Shown here piece after piece: positions 27,080-34,349 of a stretch of DNA of 48,850 nucleotides. Source of the DNA: Salibacterium salarium (GTDB taxonomy: Bacteria > Bacillota > Bacilli > Bacillales > Marinococcaceae); NCBI RefSeq assembly GCF_030813635.1, contig NZ_JAUSUM010000004.1:1-48850 (forward strand). Direction: 5' to 3'. Under the pieces are notes generated by a model. That model searched no databases, was not told the origin of the DNA, and was given only the letters and a program-made list of their open reading frames with translations. The number at the start of each line of letters is the position of its first letter. Within the stretch, counting starts at the first letter, position 1. A program made the position numbers and the translations under genes.

Positions 27080-27181
27080 ATGAAATGGGTTTCTTTATTG
27101 CTTTTATTTGCTTTCATTTTAATAGGCTGCCAGAGTGATAATCTTCATCGACATAACACTTATACATCGGAGCTGTTTTAG
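27080..27181 (+). CDS. Small lipoprotein-like ORF
   Basis: A 33-codon frame encodes a basic-hydrophobic signal sequence with the lipobox LIGC (Cys17) followed by a short polar tail (QSDNLHRHNTYTSELF). A good Shine-Dalgarno sequence is missing: AAAGGAAAG lies about 25 bases upstream. It could be a real mini-lipoprotein or the leftover N-terminus of a truncated lipoprotein gene. Confidence 0.4.
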   Translation: MKWVSLLLLFAFILIGCQSDNLHRHNTYTSELF

Positions 27182-27239
27182 TAATGGGGAGTAATTTTTT
27201 GGAAATGTAAATTCCAGTAAAGTAAGAAAGGAGGAAGAG

Positions 27240-27545
27240 ATGATTAGTGTGTTAAAAGATCAGAAGGGCAGGAGCTTTCTTATAATGATGATTTTATCAC
27301 TATTATTGATTTGGAATAAGATGATATTATTCATCGTTGGGATAACTCTTTTGTTCTTTGTAGAGTTATTTGTCTCTATGCAGCAACATAACCTTTCTAA
27401 ATTTAAAGACGTAGCCCAACATATAGTTATATTAACTTTTATAGCATTAGGAGTTTTTAATGATAATATAGTGTATATAATTATCGGCTTCTTCTCGCTG
27501 TTGTTTATTAATTTATTATTAAAAATGTTCATGAGTAGAAGCTGA
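27240..27545 (+). CDS. Small hydrophobic membrane protein
   Basis: A 101-residue protein with four predicted membrane segments (SFLIMMILSLLLIW, LFIVGITLLFFVELF, IVILTFIALGVF, VYIIIGFFSLLFINLLL). AAAGGAGG, an ideal Shine-Dalgarno sequence, lies before the ATG at 27240. No family is recognised. Its last 17 bases overlap the end of the convergent MazF-like gene, which suggests that the junction is a deletion scar. Confidence 0.6.
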   Translation: MISVLKDQKGRSFLIMMILSLLLIWNKMILFIVGITLLFFVELFVSMQQHNLSKFKDVAQHIVILTFIALGVFNDNIVYIIIGFFSLLFINLLLKMFMSRS

Positions 27546-27732
27546 GTAAATGTATAAATCCAGCAGAAAAATATAGAGATGTGATTGTTTGCAAAGCTAT
27601 CTCATCATCATTCTTTTTCAAAACAACGCAAGGACGTTTCTGACTAATACGGACGTTTCCAGTTTTGTTATCTTTAAACGTTATATCTACTAATAGAATA
27701 TCTCTTATTTCAGGATAATTTGCTTTGCTCAT
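27529..27732 (-). pseudogene. MazF/PemK-like toxin, C-terminally truncated
   Basis: The 67-codon frame has the MazF/PemK fold start: RDILLVDITFKD then ISQKRPCVVLKKNDDEIALQTITS, corresponding to the DI-VD-F-D ... KRP-VVL pattern. MazF-type toxins have about 110-120 residues, so roughly the last 45 are missing; the frame after TITS is unlike the family and runs into the opposite gene. The ATG at 27732 is seven bases after the stop of the upstream probable antitoxin. Activity is doubtful. Confidence 0.55.
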
Positions 27733-27738
27733 ATATCA

Positions 27739-27951
27739 TCATTCATCCCATATTTTTCGCTGCTTTGGATCGTTGATATCAATTACAATTTTTCCGTCTT
27801 CCATTTCGAGTTTTGGACGTCCTTGCCCTTGTTTCCTTAATATCTCTTCTTGTTTTCTGTTAATCTCTAATAACTCTTCGATTCGTTCATCTATTTCTTC
27901 TTCAGTCATGTTTTCATACTTTTCAGCTAACTTTTTTTCATTTTCATTCAT
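27739..27951 (-). CDS. Probable antitoxin partner of the MazF-like ORF
   Basis: A 70-residue, highly charged protein. Its first part (KKLAEKYENMTEEEIDERIEELLEINRKQ) should be helical and the C-terminus (RPKLEMEDGKIVIDINDP) is extended, which suits an antitoxin that wraps a toxin. The ATG at 27951 is preceded by AAGGGGGC at seven bases. It stands directly upstream of the MazF-like frame, the usual antitoxin-toxin order. The assignment rests mainly on that context. Confidence 0.5.
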   Translation of the reverse strand: MNENEKKLAEKYENMTEEEIDERIEELLEINRKQEEILRKQGQGRPKLEMEDGKIVIDINDPKQRKIWDE

Positions 27952-28112
27952 GCAGAATGCCCCCTTACGCACATTTTAGTATTATTGTGTTAGTGTACTG
28001 TTTAAATACAACCATGACAAGGGTTTTATTACTTATGTATTATTATGTTATTGAACCATTGTGTGATTTGTGGTACGTGAATATTTTTAATATATAATTC
28101 GTTTGATGATAA

Positions 28113-28712
28113 ATCCCCTTTATTTTTCCAAACATTAATGTTTACGTTTCTGGTACGAGTAGCCATGGCGTTGAAACTTATGGCGTGGACGGCATCAACA
28201 TCGGAACCGTAACAGCTCGAGATACTGGCTATTCGGGTTTGCTGCTGAACGATACGATTAATGCGACAGTGGACTTAGTTGACGGCGAAGGTGCCGGGAC
28301 AGGTACTGGTTATGCTGCATTTCGTATGGCTAATAGGAACGGGCAAATAGACAGTAACTATTCTACGAACATTAACGTAGGTGAAGTGAAAGCTCGTGGC
28401 GGTGGGCGTGGTATTTTCTGTGTTTCTGAAAGCGGCGGCGCCAATATTGAAAGCGTTAATATTTCTGGAACTGGAAGTAATGCTATGTTAATTGAAAATT
28501 GTCACAATATTAATATTGGAGAAGAAGGAGGTATCGTTGAAGGTCCCGGAGATATCCGCATAGCGGCTCGCGATGAATTTGCCAACACATCAAACATTAC
28601 TTTAGAAAACTTCACTTTACGAAATTCAGCTATCAATGAATCACCATGCGGAGAAAATATTAATATTCGAAATATTAACTTGGAAAACAGCGAAATTCAT
28701 TCGTGTAATTAG
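28113..28712 (+). pseudogene. 5'-truncated beta-helix (pectate-lyase-like) protein
   Basis: A frame of 200 codons is open from just after a stop at 28110-28112. From about 28131 it reads INVYVSGTSSHGVETYGVDG and continues with strand repeats such as NINVGEVKARGGGRGIF, ANIESVNISGTGSN and NINIRNINLENSEI, the pattern of a right-handed parallel beta-helix. There is no signal peptide, no start codon before a GTG at 28185, and no ribosome binding site there. It is therefore the C-terminal part of a larger secreted protein. Its GC content is higher than the AT-rich sequence just upstream, marking a junction near 28130. A terminator follows. Confidence 0.65.
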
Positions 28713-28763
28713 AGAAAAGAAACTGATTTTTGAGAATGGTAAGCGGGCAAAAACAATAGAAGA

Positions 28764-28803
28764 AGAGGTTGATCACATTTTTGTGGTCAATCTTTTTTTT
28801 ACT
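28764..28803 (+). terminator. Terminator after the beta-helix remnant
   Basis: GGTTGATCACA pairs with TGTGGTCAATC (G-U pair included) around a T-rich loop and runs into T8. Confidence 0.85.
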
Positions 28804-28913
28804 AGCGGAATGACACCTTTTACTGGCCAAAGTCTATTATTTACTAGCCAAATTTGCTATTTTACTAGCCAAACCAGTAGTTACTGTCCAAACCTGCATT
28901 TTTACTGTCCAAA
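28798..28913. repeat. Degenerate 21-bp tandem repeat array
   Basis: Six copies of TTTACT(A/G)GCCAAA or TTACTGTCCAAA start at 28798, 28819, 28840, 28861, 28880 and 28901, so intervals are 21, 21, 21, 19 and 21. The first copy is the most diverged (ACTAGCGGAA). Between motifs the sequence is variable. It lies between a terminator and the chemoreceptor promoter. Confidence 0.7.
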
Positions 28914-28942
28914 GATTTATTCAGCCTATTATACATTTTATA

Positions 28943-28969
28943 TCAACATGTGATGAAATATGACGATAT
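28943..28969 (+). promoter_or_regulatory. Candidate sigma-D (motility) promoter
   Basis: TCAA (28943-28946), 15 bases, GACGATAT (28962-28969) matches the sigma-D consensus TAAA-N15-GCCGATAT with one mismatch in each box. It stands about 70 bases before the chemoreceptor start, as expected because chemotaxis genes of Bacillaceae are sigma-D dependent. Confidence 0.5.
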
Positions 28970-29038
28970 AACTACTGTGGTTTTACGAGTATGGGTCTAA
29001 AGATTTAAGAGGGACGTTATGAATGGAGGTTCGATGTG

Positions 29039-30826
29039 ATGATAAAAGATATATGGCGGAATCGATCGATTGGGGGAAAGTACGCAGGTGTTTTTGCGGT
29101 CGTTATTTTGACTTTTGTTTTGTCATTAATTGTTACGTATTGGCTGCTTTCCAATACCAACGATTCTGTCCAAGAGACGAGTGTTAAAAACGATGTCGTC
29201 AATGATGCATCAGAGTTAATGTCTTTATATCAACAAAAGTATTTAAATATTCCTGAATACATAATTATTGAGGACGATGAGCGGTTAGAGAACTACTTAT
29301 CGCTAAGTGAGCAGTTTGTTGAGACGGCAAAGAGACTGCGGGGAAATTTAGCTACGGAAGAACAGATGTCTGTATTAAACCAAATCATCGCTAATAATCA
29401 TGCCTTGGACGAGTATTACTTTAGTGAAATTGTACCAAACGTACAACAAATCAACACCGACACTTTTACGGAATTACAAGACAATGCCGATGAATTAAAA
29501 AACGAAACGATGGCTTTAGGGGACTCTCTTAAGGAAGAAGCTATTACATCTAATGCGTCTTCGATAGAAAACGCAGAGAGTAGTATTAATACGACAATTC
29601 TTATTCTTATTATATCTGTGATTATATCTATCATTATTTCTACCGCGCTTCTTTTCTTTATCAGCCGGTCTATACGAAAGAGTTTGACAAAAGTTGTAGA
29701 AACAAGTGATCAGATTGCGCGTGGCAACTTAAATGTGGACAGTCTTGAATATGACAGCCGAGATGAAATTGGTATGTTATCTAAATCGATTAATGAAATG
29801 GGAGCAAGCCTAAAAGAAATGATTGTTGAAGTTTCGACTTTATCAAATTCTGTTGATTCCCAAGTTCAAACATTTAGGACTACGTCAGGTGAAGTGAAAG
29901 AAAGTAGTGAACAAGTGGCTGTTACGATTGAGGAACTTGCGACCGGTGCGACCAATCAAGCGAATGAGGCAACCAGTATTTCCGAGCGCACGCAAGATCT
30001 TAATAAAAAAATCATTGAAGCGAGCGACAATGGAGAGCAGTTGGCGACTTTCTCTAAGGATGTTCTAAGCGTTTCGGTAGACGGGGATTCTCAAATGAAA
30101 GAATCACTGAATCAAATGACGAAAATAAATGATATGGTTGAACAATCTGTGACGAAAATTAATCAATTGGAGGAGCAAACAAGTTCGATTTCTGAATTTG
30201 TTAGCGTTATTCGCTCCATTGCTGAACAAACAAATCTACTAGCTCTCAATGCTTCGATTGAAGCAGCACGAGCTGGAGAAGCAGGCAAAGGGTTCGCTGT
30301 TGTTGCTGATGAAGTACGAAAACTGGCAGAGCAAGTGACATCATCTGTGGAAAGTATTACAGAAATTGTGGATACGATTAAAGGTGAAACAGGAAAAATG
30401 GTCACGGACTTAACGGAAGGCTACGAAGAGGTTAATAAAGGAAAAGATCAAATCGAGACTTCTGGTGCGTATTTCTCTGAAATTAAAGATAAGGTTTCGA
30501 ACATGGTGGAGCGGGTTACAGAAATTTCTAATTCCCTTTCTACCTTCAATGTGACGAGCCAGGAAATCAGTAAGTCGGTTGAGCATATTGCTTCCATTTC
30601 AGAAGAATCCGCAGCTGGATCAGAAGAGATTTCAGCTTCTGTCAACGACCAGCAAGAGTCGATAAATCAAGTATCAAGTGGAGCAGTTGAACTGACACAA
30701 ATGGTAGAACGAATGAACGGGCTAATTCAACACTTTAAAATTGATGAGGAATCCAATCAACCAAATAAGACAATAGAAACAATACAGTCGGAAAAGGATG
30801 AAGACGGGAAGGAGGAAGACGAATGA
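29039..30826 (+). CDS. Methyl-accepting chemotaxis protein
   Basis: A 595-residue transmembrane chemoreceptor. Membrane segment 1 is near residues 13-36, an extracellular helical ligand domain of about 145 residues follows (Asp/Asn rich, four-helix-bundle size), membrane segment 2 is at about 184-206, then HAMP ([20 protein letters not shown]) and a long coiled-coil signalling domain with the hairpin tip [20 protein letters not shown] (from residue 396). The ATG at 29039 lies eight bases after GGAGGT; a GTG three bases upstream is possible. The stop overlaps the start of the binding-protein gene by four bases (ATGA), so the two are translationally coupled. Sensing of a sugar via that lipoprotein is inferred. 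Confidence 0.95.
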   Translation: MIKDIWRNRSIGGKYAGVFAVVILTFVLSLIVTYWLLSNTNDSVQETSVKNDVVNDASELMSLYQQKYLNIPEYIIIEDDERLENYLSLSEQFVETAKRLRGNLATEEQMSVLNQIIANNHALDEYYFSEIVPNVQQINTDTFTELQDNADELKNETMALGDSLKEEAITSNASSIENAESSINTTILILIISVIISIIISTALLFFISRSIRKSLTKVVETSDQIARGNLNVDSLEYDSRDEIGMLSKSINEMGASLKEMIVEVSTLSNSVDSQVQTFRTTSGEVKESSEQVAVTIEELATGATNQANEATSISERTQDLNKKIIEASDNGEQLATFSKDVLSVSVDGDSQMKESLNQMTKINDMVEQSVTKINQLEEQTSSISEFVSVIRSIAEQTNLLALNASIEAARAGEAGKGFAVVADEVRKLAEQVTSSVESITEIVDTIKGETGKMVTDLTEGYEEVNKGKDQIETSGAYFSEIKDKVSNMVERVTEISNSLSTFNVTSQEISKSVEHIASISEESAAGSEEISASVNDQQESINQVSSGAVELTQMVERMNGLIQHFKIDEESNQPNKTIETIQSEKDEDGKEEDE

Positions 30827-31905
30827 GGGTTTCGACAAAAACAGGACTTACGATAGCACTGACAATTCTGCTGCTTATGATTACAGCGGCTTGCAGTTCG
30901 GAAGAATCGTCGTCTGAGTCGGCGAATTCATCGGATGAAGCAGAAGAAACAGTGGATGAAAAACTTCGTTCGAACCAAGAAGATCCTTATATAGGGTTTG
31001 CGATTGATACGTTGCGAGAAGAGCGTTGGTACCGTGATAAAGAAGCTTTTGAAGGCGCGGTAGAAGAACAGGGTGGACAGGTAAAGACGTTGGCTGCCAA
31101 TGGTAATCAAGATGTGCAGATTCAGCAGGCACAGCTTTTGATAAATGAAGGAGTAGATGTTCTTGTAGTCGTACCGACCGATGCGAGTGGAGCAGGAGAG
31201 GTTGTTAAGCTTGCTCATGAAGCAGGCGTGAAGGTTATTTCCTATGACCGTCTTATCACTGACGCTGATGTAGACTATTATTTGTCATTTGATAATGAAA
31301 AAGTTGGGGAATTACAAGCAGAAGAAATTCTTAACAACGTGGACGAAGGCGAGTTTGCTTATGTCGGGGGCGCAGAGTCCGATAATAACTCTATTTTGTT
31401 TCGTCAAGGCGCTATGAATGTACTAGAACCGCATATTGAATCGGGTGCTATTGATCTTGTGTATGACAATTATACAACAGGCTGGGATCCAGAGGTTGCA
31501 AGAGATGAGCTTAGTTCGTTTATCAATTCAAATGATGTAGATCTCGACGCAGTAGTGGCCGCCAACGATGGAACAGCTGGAGGAGCGATTGAAGCTCTTG
31601 GTGATCAAGCTGGTGACGTCGAAGTTTCTGGACAAGATGCCGAACTAGAAGGTGTTCGTCGTGTTGTAGAAGGCACGCAAACAATGACGGTTTATAAATC
31701 AATGAATCTCATTGCAAACAGAGCAGCGGAACTTGCCATGGATGTTGCTACTGGTGAAGACATATCGACAGAGACAACTATTGATAACGGGCAAGGTGAC
31801 ATTCCGACAACTTTGTTGGAACCTATTGCTGTAACAGAAGACAACATTGAAGAAACAATTATTGAAGAAGGTCACCTCACCGAAGAAGAAATTTATGGTG
31901 ATTAA
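30823..31905 (+). CDS. Sugar-binding lipoprotein, XylF/RbsB-like
   Basis: A 360-residue extracellular solute-binding protein of the periplasmic-binding type 1 family. The lipobox ends in ITAAC (Cys24), followed by a Ser/Glu-rich linker and the fold starting [17 protein letters not shown], with [28 protein letters not shown] and [16 protein letters not shown], closest in character to xylose-binding XylF. No ABC transporter permease or ATPase gene is nearby; instead the gene overlaps the chemoreceptor gene. It probably presents sugar to that receptor, as ribose- and galactose-binding proteins do for Trg in E. coli. The actual ligand is unknown. Confidence 0.9.
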   Translation: MRVSTKTGLTIALTILLLMITAACSSEESSSESANSSDEAEETVDEKLRSNQEDPYIGFAIDTLREERWYRDKEAFEGAVEEQGGQVKTLAANGNQDVQIQQAQLLINEGVDVLVVVPTDASGAGEVVKLAHEAGVKVISYDRLITDADVDYYLSFDNEKVGELQAEEILNNVDEGEFAYVGGAESDNNSILFRQGAMNVLEPHIESGAIDLVYDNYTTGWDPEVARDELSSFINSNDVDLDAVVAANDGTAGGAIEALGDQAGDVEVSGQDAELEGVRRVVEGTQTMTVYKSMNLIANRAAELAMDVATGEDISTETTIDNGQGDIPTTLLEPIAVTEDNIEETIIEEGHLTEEEIYGD

Positions 31906-31928
31906 AAACGTGAAATAGTAACAGTGAT

Positions 31929-32012
31929 ATAATCAAGAAATACTCCGATAACGAGTGTTTCTTGATTATATTGATAATGTATTAGTGACCTTTAGGGGCA
32001 CTAATTTTTTTT
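31929..32012 (+). terminator. Tandem hairpins ending the MCP-lipoprotein operon
   Basis: The first hairpin has a 17-bp stem (31929-31945 with 31954-31970, one G-U) but no T run. The second, ATTAGTG (31981-31987) with CACTAAT (31999-32005), runs into T8 and is the likely terminator. Confidence 0.8.
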
Positions 32013-32182
32013 ATAAGATAAAAAAATTCATAAAAATGTACCTGATGAAACAGGTTCCTGTCTTAAAATAAAGACAAGTTATGGAATGAACGTGCCATTC
32101 ACACAAACGAAGACAATATATGATAATATGAAATGGAGTGAATGGAACAGTAGCAGAAAGAGTAGGTATAGGGGGAATAGCA

Positions 32183-33139
32183 GTGGAGAAGGAACGTTCT
32201 GCCTTACATGATGTAATTGAAAATATTGAACGCGTCGTCGTTGGAAAACGCGAAGAAATAGAATTAAGTTTAACCGCTCTACTAGCAAAAGGTCACGTTT
32301 TACTTGAAGATGTGCCAGGAGTAGGGAAAACGATGATGGTTCGGGCTATCGCTCGTTCTGTCGGTGCTGAATTTAAACGGATTCAGTTCACTCCTGATTT
32401 ATTGCCATCCGATGTCAGCGGTATTTCTATATATAATCAAAAAACACAATCATTTGATTTTCGTCCTGGACCTGTAATGTCGAATGTCGTCCTTGCCGAT
32501 GAAATTAATCGAACGTCACCTAAAACACAATCTGCGTTGTTAGAAGCCTTGGAAGAAGGAAGTGTAACTATAGACGGACAGACTCGAACGTTGGAGGATC
32601 CTTTTTTCGTGATGGCTACCCAGAATCCAATTGAATATGGAGGGACGTATCCTTTGCCGGAAGCGCAACTGGACCGTTTTCTCTTTAAACTAAAAATGGG
32701 ATATCCTTCGTACGATCAAGAACTTGAAGTGTTAAAACGTGTGGAACAAAAGCATCCAATTGAGGCATTAGAGGAAGTTCTCTCTTTAGAAGAAATTTTG
32801 AAAATGCAGGAGGACGTCACGTCTGTTTATGTGGATGATGCGGTCAAGCAGTACATTATTTCCATTGTAAATGAGACAAGGACGCATCGTGACGTGCAAC
32901 TAGGTGTAAGTCCACGTGGTTCGATTTCATTAATGAAAGCTGCCCAAGCATTTGCTTATTTAAAAGGGCGGGATTATGTCATTCCAGATGACGTTAAACA
33001 TCTTTCCCCTGTCACTTTGTCTCACCGGGTGATTCTGCGCTCTGACATGCAGGTTGTGGAAAAGGATGGAGAAGATGTCATTCGTGACGTATTGTCGACG
33101 TTACGCGTTCCTTTGACAAAAAAGGAAGCGGTGCAATAA
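32183..33139 (+). CDS. yeaC: MoxR-family AAA+ ATPase (YeaC)
   Basis: A 318-residue MoxR AAA+ ATPase, thought to act as a chaperone for the maturation of cell-envelope or metal-containing complexes. Motifs: VVVGKREEIELSLTALLA, Walker A DVPGVGKTMMV, Walker B VVLADEINRTSPKTQSALLE, then ATQNPIEYGGTYPLPEAQLD, and sensor 2 LGVSPRGS. The GTG at 32183 is preferred, with GGGGGA six bases before; the frame extends to a GTG at 32138. It is directly followed by a DUF58 gene and a transglutaminase gene, the usual MoxR-DUF58-transglutaminase trio, as in B. subtilis yeaC-yeaD-yebA. Confidence 0.92.
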   Translation: MEKERSALHDVIENIERVVVGKREEIELSLTALLAKGHVLLEDVPGVGKTMMVRAIARSVGAEFKRIQFTPDLLPSDVSGISIYNQKTQSFDFRPGPVMSNVVLADEINRTSPKTQSALLEALEEGSVTIDGQTRTLEDPFFVMATQNPIEYGGTYPLPEAQLDRFLFKLKMGYPSYDQELEVLKRVEQKHPIEALEEVLSLEEILKMQEDVTSVYVDDAVKQYIISIVNETRTHRDVQLGVSPRGSISLMKAAQAFAYLKGRDYVIPDDVKHLSPVTLSHRVILRSDMQVVEKDGEDVIRDVLSTLRVPLTKKEAVQ

Positions 33140-34336
33140 ATGAGTGTCGGCCGTCTGTTCGTGAAAGCCGGAAAACTCCTAAGTTTAATTATTGTTATAG
33201 GGACGTTGTACGCTTATGCTATGTTTCAGGGAGGATTTGTCAGCTGGTTTTTGTTTTATAGTGTCGCAAGCATTATAATCTGTAATATGCTTTTTATGCT
33301 CTATCCATTACGTTGGATTGAAGTGGAGCGCCGGTTTGATAAAAAACTTCTTTCGTACGATGAAAAAATAGAAATTACCCTACTGTTAAAAAAGAAAATC
33401 CCCTTTCCTTTACTGTATATCAGCGTTATGGATACAGTACCTTCAGGTTTGGAAGGAATGGGGAAGACCCCTGGAACGATTTTTTTCTTTACTGGTGCTA
33501 AGCAGTTTTCGTATGCATACGATATTCGGGGCGGTAAACGTGGAGAGTACTGGTTTTCTCCGATTACGTTAAAGACTGGAGATTTATTTGGTTTTTTTCA
33601 TAAAGAATACCAAGTTGATATAGAAGATTCACTGACTGTTTTACCACGTTTGCGTCCTTTGAAACGATGGAAAACATTGTGGAATGACAATCAGGAGACA
33701 ACACCCGTTACTGCAAAATTAATGGAAGATACTTTTTCTGTGGCGGGGGTACGTGATTATGTCCCCGGAGACAAACTGACGAGCATCGATTGGAAGGTAA
33801 CAGCACGGGCTGGAAAACTAGTAACAAAAGAATTTGAGTCACAATCAGGCAAAGGATACACAGTGATTTTGGATAACACTGGCAAGTTCGAATTGGACAA
33901 GATGTTTGAAGAGAGAATAGAATTTGCTGCATCTCTCATTGATGATTGTTATAAACAGGCCATACCAGTAGGATTTGGTGTTTCAACGGGAGAAGCGTTA
34001 TTGGTAGAAGAAGGGGCAAAACTTAATCATTTTCAAACCATTTATCGTGAGCTTGCTAGATTAGAAAGAATTGATATGGATTCTGATACTTTTTCCTTTA
34101 TCAAACAATCTGTTCGAAACCGCTCGATTGTATATATTACGTCCGATATAACGGCTGAACGAATGAATGAACTGGAATCTCTTTTAAAATATAGAAACGA
34201 ATTAGTGATTGCGCTATGTTTATATGAAGACGTTACAAATCGAGGCTTAGAGGATTCGATACTTACATTGAAAAAACAGGGTGCAAACATTGTGTTTATC
34301 CAGTCGGATTCGTCTGTGTTTGACGTGACTTCTTAG
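33140..34336 (+). CDS. yeaD: DUF58 membrane protein (YeaD)
   Basis: A 398-residue protein with two N-terminal membrane segments and a DUF58 domain carrying the hallmark GVRDYVPGDKLTSIDWKVTA followed by KLVTKEFES; this part is the start of a von Willebrand A-like fold. The ATG directly follows the moxR stop codon. It is the middle gene of the MoxR trio and probably the partner acted on by the MoxR ATPase, which is a family-based inference. Function in Bacillus is not established. Confidence 0.9.
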   Translation: MSVGRLFVKAGKLLSLIIVIGTLYAYAMFQGGFVSWFLFYSVASIIICNMLFMLYPLRWIEVERRFDKKLLSYDEKIEITLLLKKKIPFPLLYISVMDTVPSGLEGMGKTPGTIFFFTGAKQFSYAYDIRGGKRGEYWFSPITLKTGDLFGFFHKEYQVDIEDSLTVLPRLRPLKRWKTLWNDNQETTPVTAKLMEDTFSVAGVRDYVPGDKLTSIDWKVTARAGKLVTKEFESQSGKGYTVILDNTGKFELDKMFEERIEFAASLIDDCYKQAIPVGFGVSTGEALLVEEGAKLNHFQTIYRELARLERIDMDSDTFSFIKQSVRNRSIVYITSDITAERMNELESLLKYRNELVIALCLYEDVTNRGLEDSILTLKKQGANIVFIQSDSSVFDVTS

Positions 34337-34349
34337 AAGGAGGTTTCTG

